Positions 1-5,255 of a stretch of DNA of 5,505 nucleotides are shown piece by piece; position 1 is the first letter of the stretch, and the number at the start of each line of letters is the position of its first letter. The position numbers were made by a program, and so were the translations under genes. Origin of the DNA: an uncultured Acidaminococcus sp. (GTDB lineage Bacteria; Bacillota_C; Negativicutes; Acidaminococcales; Acidaminococcaceae); the NCBI GenBank assembly GCA_900314165.1, contig OMUE01000067.1:1-5505 (forward strand), written 5' to 3'. Under the pieces are notes generated by a model, which was given only the letters and a program-made list of their open reading frames with translations, did not search any database and was not told the origin of the DNA.

Positions 1-372
1 TGCAAGGGCATAGAGCCGGCCCAATTGCCGTCCGCTCCGGCTCTGGGGGTCGTAAGCTGCTTCTTCGCTGACAATCCTGCCGTTGCCGAAAATATCCGCA
101 TTGCTCAGCAGCAGCACACGTCCGGCATTCGATTGATAGGCAAACATCATAAGCCGGTCAAGCCAGCCTACCACATAAGGATCCTTTGGGTCCAACAGGT
201 AGACAAATACGTCTGCCCGCCTTGCAGCCAGGAGTTTGTTCATTTTCTCAAATTTAAATCTGTCACTCATGGAGGAAACCCGCCAGCCCTCTTGTGCGAA
301 CCGTTTCGACAAGGGTGTTGCCAGAAAAGCTGGAAGGCCTGCCATCATGAGGTGGCCATGTTCTTTTTCCAT
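1..372 (-). CDS. Partial extended-SDR / NAD-dependent epimerase-like protein (N-terminal 124 residues)
   Basis: The minus strand is open from an ATG at 372 to the left edge, so the C-terminus is missing. A GTGGGG Shine-Dalgarno-like motif (381-386) lies 8 nt upstream and an extended -10 promoter lies about 50 nt before that, which supports this start. The protein resembles the Rossmann half of extended short-chain dehydrogenases (RmlD or sugar-nucleotide epimerase type). Residues 12-18 (GLPAFLA) sit where GxxGxxG is expected, followed by a helix and EGWRV. A second hydrophobic strand is DVFVYLL (54-60). RVLLLSNADIFG (85-96) matches the strand carrying the catalytic Ser/Thr, and EEAAYDP (103-109) matches the E-D-P loop that follows. 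Two glycines of the dinucleotide loop are alanines, and no Tyr-xxx-Lys is seen at the usual distance; Tyr121 could begin one whose Lys lies outside the window. It may be a divergent or non-catalytic member. The coding call is firm; the family is moderate and the substrate unknown. Confidence 0.62.
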   Translation of the reverse strand, partial: MEKEHGHLMMAGLPAFLATPLSKRFAQEGWRVSSMSDRFKFEKMNKLLAARRADVFVYLLDPKDPYVVGWLDRLMMFAYQSNAGRVLLLSNADIFGNGRIVSEEAAYDPQSRSGRQLGRLYALA

Positions 373-430
373 ATAATTTTCCCCACTTACTAGATGATAT
401 GCATAGAGCCCGTGTAAAATAATTTTTATA

Positions 431-439
431 ATTATACCA
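431..439 (-). promoter_or_regulatory. Extended -10 promoter for the leftward SDR-like gene
   Basis: Read on the minus strand, TGGTATAAT combines a perfect -10 hexamer (431-436) with a TGN extension (437-439). No good -35 is present at 16-18 bp, as is common for extended -10 promoters. Transcription would begin near 424, giving a leader of about 50 nt before the ATG at 372. Two direct copies of AGGTTTTA (minus strand; 440-447 and 464-471) lie just upstream and could be an activator or repressor site. Confidence 0.55.
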
Positions 440-544
440 TAAAACCTATTAGGCAAGATATCGTAAAACCTGAAAGGCTCTCTAAATTGGCTATCGCTAA
501 ATTAATTATAGGATAGCTTGCTGGAATAAATGGAGGGGTAAGAT

Positions 545-595
545 ATGAGTCGGGGGAACATAAGACAAATCCGTGTCATTTTTAATCATTCATAG
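545..595 (+). CDS. Possible 16-residue leader peptide ORF
   Basis: An ATG at 545 is preceded by GGAGGGG (532-538) at 6 nt spacing, one of the best ribosome binding sites in the window. It opens a frame of 16 codons (MSRGNIRQIRVIFNHS) ending in TAG at 593-595, directly before the -10 box of the downstream operon promoter. If transcription started at that promoter this ORF would be excluded, so it needs an upstream promoter, and I could not identify a convincing one. It may be a leader peptide or a chance combination. The peptide has no run of a single amino acid that would suggest classical attenuation. Confidence 0.22.
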   Translation: MSRGNIRQIRVIFNHS

Positions 596-601
596 TATAA
601 T
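573..601 (+). promoter_or_regulatory. Promoter of the ATC hydrolase-like / nhaC operon
   Basis: A perfect TATAAT (596-601) is preceded at 17 bp by GTGTCA (573-578), which matches four of six bases of the TTGACA consensus. Transcription would start near 608, about 30 nt before the first ATG at 639. The leader then contains only the AGGGGAGA ribosome binding site at 623-630. No riboswitch-like structure fits in such a short leader. Confidence 0.55.
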
Positions 602-638
602 AGGTACAATTATAGAGAGAAAAGGGGAGATTTTTTTC

Positions 639-1199
639 ATGAGTAAGGAAGAAATCAAGGAATTCATGGCCCAAAGCCGTGTAAACGAACCGGCCTCTCC
701 GGAAGAATTCCGGGAAGCAGTGCTGGGTGCTTACAAAGATCGTACCCGGCAAGTGTATTTTATTTGGAAGAAACTGAAGGAACTGTATCCTGACGTGGAC
801 GCCAACCGGGTCATCCGGGAAGCCAGCTGGGACTTCGGTTATTACCAGGGTGAACAGATTGCCAAGAAATACGGTGGCGCTGAAAAAATCGGCCCGAAAG
901 AAGCTTTGCTGGGTCAGACCAGCCGGGGCGGCCTGCTGGTATTCCAACAGGAAATCCAGCAGCTGGACGACGACAAAGCCGTCAAGATGTTTAACCACTG
1001 CCCTCACGTAGAAGCCCTGCAGGAACTGGGCCTGTCCAAGGAAGAAATCAAGATGTTCTGCCGGGATATGCTGGGCCATTGCGATTACGCCATCTGCGCC
1101 GCCTTCCCCAATGTGGACATTGACTTCCCCACCACCATTGCTGACGGCGAGGGCAAAGGCTGCGCTATGACCATTACCCGGAAGGAGGCCAAAAAATGA
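639..1199 (+). CDS. L-2-amino-thiazoline-4-carboxylic acid (ATC) hydrolase-family protein
   Basis: This 186-residue soluble protein has no signal peptide. It starts at the ATG at 639 because AGGGGAGA (623-630) sits 8 nt upstream; a longer in-frame GTG at 573 falls inside the promoter and is rejected. The layout resembles the ATC hydrolase family: a charged helical N-terminal half (residues 21-80), then a Cys/His-rich C-terminal half. The latter has HCPH (120-123), LGLSKEEIKMFCRD (130-143), HCDYAIC (147-153), a short proline-containing segment, then GKGCAM (172-177). Cysteines 121, 141, 148, 153 and 175 and the CxD at 141-143 are the likely functional residues. Characterised Pseudomonas members open the thiazoline ring of ATC on a route to L-cysteine. 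Many gut-anaerobe homologues have no known substrate, so the reaction here is not established. Its TGA overlaps the ATG of the NhaC-type transporter gene (ATGA), so the two are probably translationally coupled. Confidence 0.72.
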   Translation: MSKEEIKEFMAQSRVNEPASPEEFREAVLGAYKDRTRQVYFIWKKLKELYPDVDANRVIREASWDFGYYQGEQIAKKYGGAEKIGPKEALLGQTSRGGLLVFQQEIQQLDDDKAVKMFNHCPHVEALQELGLSKEEIKMFCRDMLGHCDYAICAAFPNVDIDFPTTIADGEGKGCAMTITRKEAKK

Positions 1200-2599
1200 T
1201 TCGGAAACCGACTTTTGGTGAAGCTCTCATGCCTCTGGTAGGCATGGTGCTGTTATTAGGCATCGGTTATGGCAAATTCGGCTTGCCCATCCAGGCCCTG
1301 CTTATAATAGCCGCCGGCCTGGCCGCCATCATTGCCAAACGCGTAGGCTACGGCTGGGACGATATGATCGGCGGCATCAGTGACAAGATCCATAGCAGCC
1401 TGGGTTCCCTGCTGGTTATGGTATGTGTCGGCGGCATGATCGCCAGCTGGATGGTGTCCGGCACCATTCCTCTGATGATTTACTATGGCATTAAAATCAT
1501 CAATCCTCATTATCTGTTTGTGACTGCCTTCTTTGTATGTGCTGTAGTTTCCACGTTTACCGGTACGTCCTTTGGTTCTGCCGGTACGGCCGGCGTGGCT
1601 ATCATGGGTGTGGCTACCGCTCTGGGGCTGCCCCTGGACATTACGGCCGGTGCCGTCCTGTCCGGTGCCGTATTCGGGGATAAGATGTCCCCTCTGTCCG
1701 ACACTACGATCCTGGCTCCGATTGCCGCTGGTACCACGTTATACAAACATATCCGCAGCATGATGTACACCACCGGTGCCGCCTCCATCGCCTGCATTAT
1801 CGTCTATACTGTTGTCGGTATGCAGATGCCTGTAGAATCCATGGCCAATCCGGAACAGGTGAATACCATGCTGAGCACCTTGGAAAAGATGTACTACCTG
1901 AGCCCTGTACTGCTGATTCCCCCTGTGCTGGTCTTTGTGGGCGCCTACACGAAGAAACCTACCATCCCCATGCTGCTGCTGTCTTCCGTGGTCGCTATCA
2001 TCCTGGGTATGGCCCTGCAGGGCTTCAGCCTGAAGGTAGCCCTGAACGCCTTTGTCAAAGGCTTCAACGTCTCCATGGTTCCGGCCGTAGCCGGTGGTGT
2101 CAAATCCATCAAACTGATCAACACCCTGCTGAACCGGGGTGGCCTCATGGGCATGATGGGCACCGTACTGCTGGTGCTGTGCGCCTTTGCCTTTGCCGGT
2201 ATCTTCAGCAAAGCCGGCTGCATCGAGGTCATCCTGGGACGGGTGAAATCTTCCATTACGTCCGTGGGCAGCCTGATTGCCGCCACCATTGGTTCTACGC
2301 TGTTCATGAGCATCGTGACCGGGTCTTCCTACCTGGCCCTGCTGATTCCCGGGGAAATGTTCCAGGATCTGTATAAGCAGTTCAAGATCGCGCCCCAGGT
2401 CCTGTCCCGGTCCCTGGAAGACGCGGGCACCTGTGCTGTTCCTCTGGTTCCCTGGGCCATTGCCGGTACGTACATGTCTACAACTTTGGGTGTGCCCACA
2501 CTGAGTTATCTACCCTGGGCTATCCTGTGCTACGGCAGCATGATCTTCGCCCTGATCTTCGGCTATACAGGGATTTTCATTAAAAAGGTAGAAGAATAA
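1196..2599 (+). CDS. nhaC: NhaC-family Na+/H+ antiporter (possibly an organic-solute antiporter)
   Basis: This 467-residue polytopic inner-membrane protein has roughly ten to twelve hydrophobic segments, the usual size for NhaC. The start is fixed by AAGGAGG (1182-1188) at 7 nt spacing and a 4-nt overlap with the preceding stop. Signature regions are STFTGTSFGSAGT (119-131), GDKMSPLSDTT (161-171), TGSSYLALLIPGEMF (375-389) and SLEDAGTCAVPLVPW (406-420), in the expected order. Classical NhaC proteins exchange Na+ for H+. Characterised relatives include MleN (malate/Na+-lactate/H+ exchange), so the substrate cannot be read from the family alone. Being second in an operon with an ATC hydrolase-like enzyme, it may import that enzyme's substrate or export its product; this is inference. 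The frame is intact with no sign of decay. Transcription ends at the terminator near 2694-2744. Confidence 0.88.
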   Translation: MIRKPTFGEALMPLVGMVLLLGIGYGKFGLPIQALLIIAAGLAAIIAKRVGYGWDDMIGGISDKIHSSLGSLLVMVCVGGMIASWMVSGTIPLMIYYGIKIINPHYLFVTAFFVCAVVSTFTGTSFGSAGTAGVAIMGVATALGLPLDITAGAVLSGAVFGDKMSPLSDTTILAPIAAGTTLYKHIRSMMYTTGAASIACIIVYTVVGMQMPVESMANPEQVNTMLSTLEKMYYLSPVLLIPPVLVFVGAYTKKPTIPMLLLSSVVAIILGMALQGFSLKVALNAFVKGFNVSMVPAVAGGVKSIKLINTLLNRGGLMGMMGTVLLVLCAFAFAGIFSKAGCIEVILGRVKSSITSVGSLIAATIGSTLFMSIVTGSSYLALLIPGEMFQDLYKQFKIAPQVLSRSLEDAGTCAVPLVPWAIAGTYMSTTLGVPTLSYLPWAILCYGSMIFALIFGYTGIFIKKVEE

Positions 2600-2622
2600 T
2601 TTCTGAAGTAAAGAGAAGAGAA

Positions 2623-2685
2623 GTGCTCCGCACTGCCCCACCACCATCCGTAGGATGGTGGTGGGGGTGTCCGTGCCGCGCACTG
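2623..2685. repeat. GC-rich triple-hairpin intergenic element
   Basis: Three hairpins lie in a row just after nhaC. The first is GTGC-TCC-GCAC (2623-2633). The second is a perfect 14-bp stem, 2636-2649 with 2653-2666, around a GTA loop. The third is GTGC-CGC-GCAC (2673-2683). The outer two are near-identical direct repeats flanking the central stem, each followed by TG. No T-run follows the central stem, so it is not a classical terminator. The CCCACC...CCATCCG core recurs in the hairpin cluster at 3746-3808, pointing to a dispersed element. It may also protect the 3' end of the nhaC transcript. Confidence 0.6.
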
Positions 2686-2693
2686 TACTCATC

Positions 2694-2744
2694 AAAAAAA
2701 TGCGTATCCTGAGATTTCGTCTCAGAATACGCATTTTTGTTTTC
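2694..2744. terminator. Bidirectional rho-independent terminator between nhaC and the EamA gene
   Basis: A 14-bp stem with one mismatch (2701-2714 with 2720-2733) closes a TTTCG loop. Seven A's precede it and TTTTTGTTTT follows it, so both strands have a U-tract after the stem. It sits between the convergent ends of the nhaC operon (stop at 2599) and the leftward EamA gene (stop at 2761), and should end transcription from both. Confidence 0.88.
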
Positions 2745-2760
2745 TCTTTTACCCTGATTC

Positions 2761-3624
2761 CTACCCTTTATAATGCCACAGCTCAGCTGCCGCAACACCG
2801 CCCAAAACCAGGATGACACCCAGCCATTGAAGAGTTGTCAGGACTTCACCAAGAAACAGAGTAGAAAACGCAAGGGCGGCCAAAGGTTCGATATAGCAGC
2901 AGATAGAAACAGACTGGGCTGATAGTCTCTGGACACCGGAAAGGTAAAGGGCATAGCCCAGGCCCGTATTGACGATGCAGAGGAGGACAATATAAGCCAT
3001 GTCCACTGGTGTCAGGTTCACAGGCCCTCTATGGGTAAATACAACAATCACAGCGACGATAACACCAGCAGTCAGCAGTTGGGAAGCGGAGCCAATGAGG
3101 CCCGGCAAACCCTGCGCCTTCTTCATAGCGATGACGAGGAAGGCAAAACAAACGGCTGCCAGAAGGCCGCAGGTCATCCCCCAGGAAAAGCCGTTAGCTT
3201 GGACATCGGAGCCATTGATGCAGAACATGCCAATCGTAACAAGAATGATGCCGGCTACTCTGGGTATGGTAAAAGGTTCACCAAAAATAAAACGTGACAA
3301 TATAATGAGCAGGATGGGACCGCTGAAACACATGATGGTGGCTAGTCCCACGCCAATCTGTGTATACGCTTCGTAGAGAAAGATCCAGTTGCCTGCCAGA
3401 AATCCCCCGGCCACCATAATCCAGGCTGCCAGCTTCTTATGTTTCAGAAGCTCTCCTACCTCATGACGGCCAGCAGCTAAAGCCAGCAGACAGAGTCCTC
3501 CTAAAATCGTACGGCAAAGTACGATTTCGTAGCTTGTGAGAGGAATATGGCTGGCCACAACACCATTTGTGCCAAAGATGATATTAGCAATGATAAAGGG
3601 AAGATAAGGATTTTTTGTCATCAT
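2761..3624 (-). CDS. EamA-domain (DMT superfamily) transporter
   Basis: This 287-residue inner-membrane protein belongs to the 10-TMS drug/metabolite transporter class, with two tandem EamA repeats. The first spans about residues 7-137 and ends in SGPILLIILSRFIFGEPFT (101-119). The second spans about 147-281 and ends in YIEPLAALAFSTLFLGE (244-260) followed by WLGVILVLGGV. The matching GEP and LGE positions, each followed by a glycine-rich helix, are the family hallmark. Family members export or import amino acids, nucleosides and other metabolites; the substrate here cannot be assigned. The start is one of two adjacent ATGs (3622-3624 or 3619-3621). GAAAGG (3635-3640) lies 10 nt upstream of the first. 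The gene is monocistronic, with its own promoter and a terminator shared with nhaC. Confidence 0.88.
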   Translation of the reverse strand: MMTKNPYLPFIIANIIFGTNGVVASHIPLTSYEIVLCRTILGGLCLLALAAGRHEVGELLKHKKLAAWIMVAGGFLAGNWIFLYEAYTQIGVGLATIMCFSGPILLIILSRFIFGEPFTIPRVAGIILVTIGMFCINGSDVQANGFSWGMTCGLLAAVCFAFLVIAMKKAQGLPGLIGSASQLLTAGVIVAVIVVFTHRGPVNLTPVDMAYIVLLCIVNTGLGYALYLSGVQRLSAQSVSICCYIEPLAALAFSTLFLGEVLTTLQWLGVILVLGGVAAAELWHYKG

Positions 3625-3658
3625 ACTCTCATGACCTTTCTATCGGTTCATGAATTTC

Positions 3659-3687
3659 ATTATAATCACATTGACGTGGCCGTGCAA
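3659..3687 (-). promoter_or_regulatory. Promoter of the EamA transporter gene
   Basis: On the minus strand a perfect TATAAT (3659-3664) is preceded at 17 bp by TTGCAC (3682-3687), which keeps the TTG of the -35 consensus. Transcription would start near 3652, leaving a leader of about 28 nt that contains the GAAAGG ribosome binding site. Confidence 0.5.
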
Positions 3688-3745
3688 TAAAAGCCCGATA
3701 AATGACTGCTTGGATGAGTTCGGGATTTTTGTATAGATTGACAGA

Positions 3746-3808
3746 TGGTCCGCTGGACGCCCCCACCATCCGCTGACGCGGATACGTCCGCCCCCAGAGG
3801 GGGCCGGA
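3746..3808. repeat. GC-rich triple-hairpin intergenic repeat, second copy
   Basis: Three short inverted repeats follow each other. They are GTCC-GCT-GGAC (3748-3758), ATCCGC-TGAC-GCGGAT (3768-3783), and CCCCC-AGA-GGGGG (3791-3803), the last extended outward by TCCG/CGGA with one bulged base. The first 15 bases (3746-3760) recur exactly at 5143-5157. The CCCACCATCCG segment is shared with the cluster at 2623-2685. This looks like a dispersed non-coding intergenic repeat rather than a gene; short open frames crossing it have no ribosome binding site or recognisable product. Confidence 0.6.
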
Positions 3809-3940
3809 TTCAAGCACCTAAGCTCAATGCCACTGCAATGAGAAAGCAACGTTTCGGTATGGCTTGCGTTTGCCCGTTGCGAAAACGACGGACAACCTAT
3901 AGCTAGTGACGGTTTTGGGCCAGTGACGAGTGACGAAAGA
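3809..3940. other. Non-coding spacer with AGTGACG repeats
   Basis: No convincing gene lies here. The heptamer AGTGACG occurs at 3905-3911, 3922-3928 and 3929-3935, the last two directly in tandem. The rest shows no open frame with a start signal. It links the hairpin cluster to the terminator at 3941 and is probably part of the same intergenic repeat landscape. Confidence 0.4.
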
Positions 3941-3984
3941 GGGGCTGCTGCAGTTAAATAACTGCAACAGCCCCTTCTTTTTTT
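3941..3984. terminator. Terminator after the aldo/keto reductase gene, stronger in the plus direction
   Basis: A 16-bp stem with one mismatch (3941-3956 with 3959-3974) begins with GGGGCTG. In the plus direction it is followed by TTCTTTTTTT, a textbook U-tract. In the minus direction, used by the aldo/keto reductase gene ending at 3989, the tract is only TCTTTC. It probably ends the reductase transcript while blocking plus-strand read-through; no plus-strand gene that would need it is visible upstream. Confidence 0.75.
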
Positions 3985-3988
3985 ACCT

Positions 3989-4972
3989 TTACCAATTTTC
4001 GTATCTCATTCCCTTATCCAGTTTGGCAATAGTGGCCAGATCCTCCGGCGACAGAGAAAAATCTAAAATATCATGGTTTTCCTTGATGTAGGCCGGATTG
4101 TCCGTACCGGCAATGGTAATGAAGCCGGTTTGCAGGTGCCAGCGCAGGATGATTTGGGCAGCAGACTTGCCGTAGGCTTTAGCCAGGCGGACAATCTCAG
4201 GATTTTGCAAATTTTCCCGAACATGATTCCGTCCTCCCAATGGATACCAGGCTTCCATGACGGTACCATACTGCTTCACGTAGTCCCGTAATTTCGTATT
4301 CTGAAAGGAAATATGCCGTTCATTCTGGATGACCGCCGGCAGGATTTTCCGTCCCTTCGTCATTTCGTCAAACTCCTGAGGGGTGTAGTAATTGGAAATC
4401 CCGATGGACCGGACCAAGCCCTGTTCCACAGCCTTCTCCATAGCCGTGTACAGCTTCTTTTCGTCCCTGCCCCGCTGATGGATCAGCAGCAGGTCGATGT
4501 ACTCCAACCCCAGAGCCTCGTTACACTCCCGGATGGTCGCCCCGTAGTCGGAAAAGCTATAAGGAGTAATCTTTGTCGTGATAAACAGCTGCTCCCGGGT
4601 GGCCAGGCCGTCTTTAATCGCCCGCCGGACACCACGGCCCACAGCTTCCTGATTGTTGTAGTACAGAGCCGTATCGATAAGTCTGTCCCCGGATTTTATG
4701 GCCTCATACACCGCATTTTCGCAGGTCTTCCCTGTCAGTGTCCAAGTTCCCAGGCCAATAATAGGCATGGTATAACCACTATTAAGTTTCACCGTTCCCG
4801 TCTTCAGATCAAATTGTCCCACAGGCATCCCACTTTCTATGACTTTAGCTTTAGCAGATTCTGATACGGTTTGTTTCGCTTCAGGCTTAGCCGAAGAAGC
4901 GGCCCCTCCGCACCCTGTCACCAGCAGGCATCCTGCCAACAGCGCCATCTGCGCCCAGCGCCAATGACCCAT
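3989..4972 (-). CDS. Aldo/keto reductase with lipoprotein signal peptide
   Basis: This 327-residue protein starts at the ATG at 4970-4972, where AAAGAGGTG (4979-4987) sits 6 nt upstream. An in-frame ATG 13 codons earlier lies inside the promoter spacer and has no ribosome binding site. Residues 1-20 form a lipoprotein signal (MGHWRWAQ, hydrophobic core, LVTG) with Cys21 as the lipidation site, followed by a linker rich in A, S, K and E to about residue 48. There is no twin-arginine motif. The remainder is an AKR TIM barrel. Asp100 and Tyr105 (LIDTALYYNN), Lys134 (FITTK) and His165 (LLLIHQ) make up the complete catalytic tetrad. GISNY (191-195) and QNERH (216-220) are typical barrel segments. 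The cofactor loop reads IAGTDNPAYIKEN (287-299) where many NADPH-dependent members have a Lys-Ser...Arg pattern. The family reduces aldehydes and ketones; the substrate is unknown. A lipidated, exported NAD(P)H enzyme is unusual. Confidence 0.87.
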   Translation of the reverse strand: MGHWRWAQMALLAGCLLVTGCGGAASSAKPEAKQTVSESAKAKVIESGMPVGQFDLKTGTVKLNSGYTMPIIGLGTWTLTGKTCENAVYEAIKSGDRLIDTALYYNNQEAVGRGVRRAIKDGLATREQLFITTKITPYSFSDYGATIRECNEALGLEYIDLLLIHQRGRDEKKLYTAMEKAVEQGLVRSIGISNYYTPQEFDEMTKGRKILPAVIQNERHISFQNTKLRDYVKQYGTVMEAWYPLGGRNHVRENLQNPEIVRLAKAYGKSAAQIILRWHLQTGFITIAGTDNPAYIKENHDILDFSLSPEDLATIAKLDKGMRYENW

Positions 4973-4999
4973 GCTACGCACCTCTTTCCGTTTTTCTTT

Positions 5000-5028
5000 A
5001 TTGTAGGCCATAGAACTTTTTATGTCGA
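5000..5028 (-). promoter_or_regulatory. Promoter of the aldo/keto reductase gene
   Basis: On the minus strand TCGACA (5023-5028) and TACAAT (5000-5005) are separated by exactly 17 bp, and each matches the sigma-70/SigA consensus in five of six positions. Transcription would start near 4993, about 20 nt before the ATG at 4972. This excludes the upstream in-frame ATG at 5009-5011, which lies in the promoter spacer, and supports the re-assigned start. Confidence 0.65.
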
Positions 5029-5035
5029 ATACTTA

Positions 5036-5049
5036 TCATTCATGAATGA
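5036..5049. promoter_or_regulatory. 14-bp perfect palindrome upstream of the reductase promoter
   Basis: TCATTCATGAATGA reads the same on both strands. It lies 8 bp upstream of the -35 box of the aldo/keto reductase promoter, roughly -45 to -55 from the predicted start. That position suits a dimeric activator, or less likely a repressor. No known regulator's consensus is recognised. Confidence 0.35.
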
Positions 5050-5182
5050 ATATGCTTTTCAGAAATGAGAGTTTGAAGACGAAGTTTCCTGAGTCGAAGT
5101 AACAGGAATCGAAGCATGCTTTTGTCGATGCAGCCTGGGCTGTGGTCCGCTGGACGCTTGAGAGTTAAAAAAAAGAATATAG
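5050..5182. repeat. Non-coding spacer with third copy of the intergenic repeat
   Basis: No gene is seen here. TGGTCCGCTGGACGC at 5143-5157 is an exact copy of 3746-3760 and can form the GTCC-GCT-GGAC hairpin, but the rest of that cluster is missing. A TTCCTG/CAGGAA inverted repeat (5086-5091 with 5103-5108) and CGAAG spaced at 15-bp intervals (5080, 5095, 5110) are also visible but weak. Confidence 0.45.
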
Positions 5183-5240
5183 AAAAAAAAGACCTGTTGT
5201 CAGGGGTTAGAAATTTCTCCCCGAAAGCAGGTCTTTTCTT
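5183..5240 (-). terminator. Terminator of the Rpn-tail ORF
   Basis: AAAAGACCTG (5187-5196) pairs with CAGGTCTTTT (5228-5237). Within it, GGGG (5203-5206) pairs with CCCC (5219-5222) around the self-complementary AGAAATTTCT. Read on the minus strand, the stem is followed by eight T's, so it ends leftward transcription from the ORF whose stop is at 5256. The T-rich stretch on the other side could also stop plus-strand transcripts. Confidence 0.75.
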
Positions 5241-5255
5241 TTTCTATTTTACCTT

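Noticed and set aside
25..393. Plus-strand open frame of 122 codons
   Set aside because: It lies opposite the SDR-like gene, which has a promoter, a ribosome binding site and a recognisable fold pattern. The plus product has no family features and no ribosome binding site.
573..638. GTG-initiated 22-residue N-terminal extension of the ATC hydrolase-like protein
   Set aside because: It overlaps the -35 and -10 boxes and would precede the transcription start. The ATG at 639 has a proper AGGGGAGA site.
582..1079. Minus-strand open frame of 165 codons
   Set aside because: It is antisense to the ATC hydrolase-like gene, its product has no recognisable family, and no start signal is seen.
3671..3743. 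TTGACG (3671) and TTGACA (3738) on the plus strand as -35 boxes for a small RNA
   Set aside because: Neither is followed by an acceptable -10 hexamer at 16-18 bp.
3629..3849. Two overlapping minus-strand open frames (62 and 69 codons) upstream of the EamA gene
   Set aside because: They run through the hairpin repeat and the EamA promoter, have no good ribosome binding site, and resemble nothing known.
4313..4864. Plus-strand open frame of 183 codons
   Set aside because: It lies entirely antisense to the aldo/keto reductase, whose catalytic residues are intact. The antisense product has no family features.
4973..5011. Thirteen-residue N-terminal extension of the aldo/keto reductase
   Set aside because: Its ATG lies in the spacer of the TCGACA-17-TACAAT promoter and lacks a ribosome binding site. 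The ATG at 4972 has AAAGAGGTG at 6 nt.
5071..5124. CGAAG at 15-bp intervals, considered as a possible repeat array or CRISPR-like structure
   Set aside because: Only the first five bases agree among three units and no unique spacers of CRISPR length exist. It is too weak to call.
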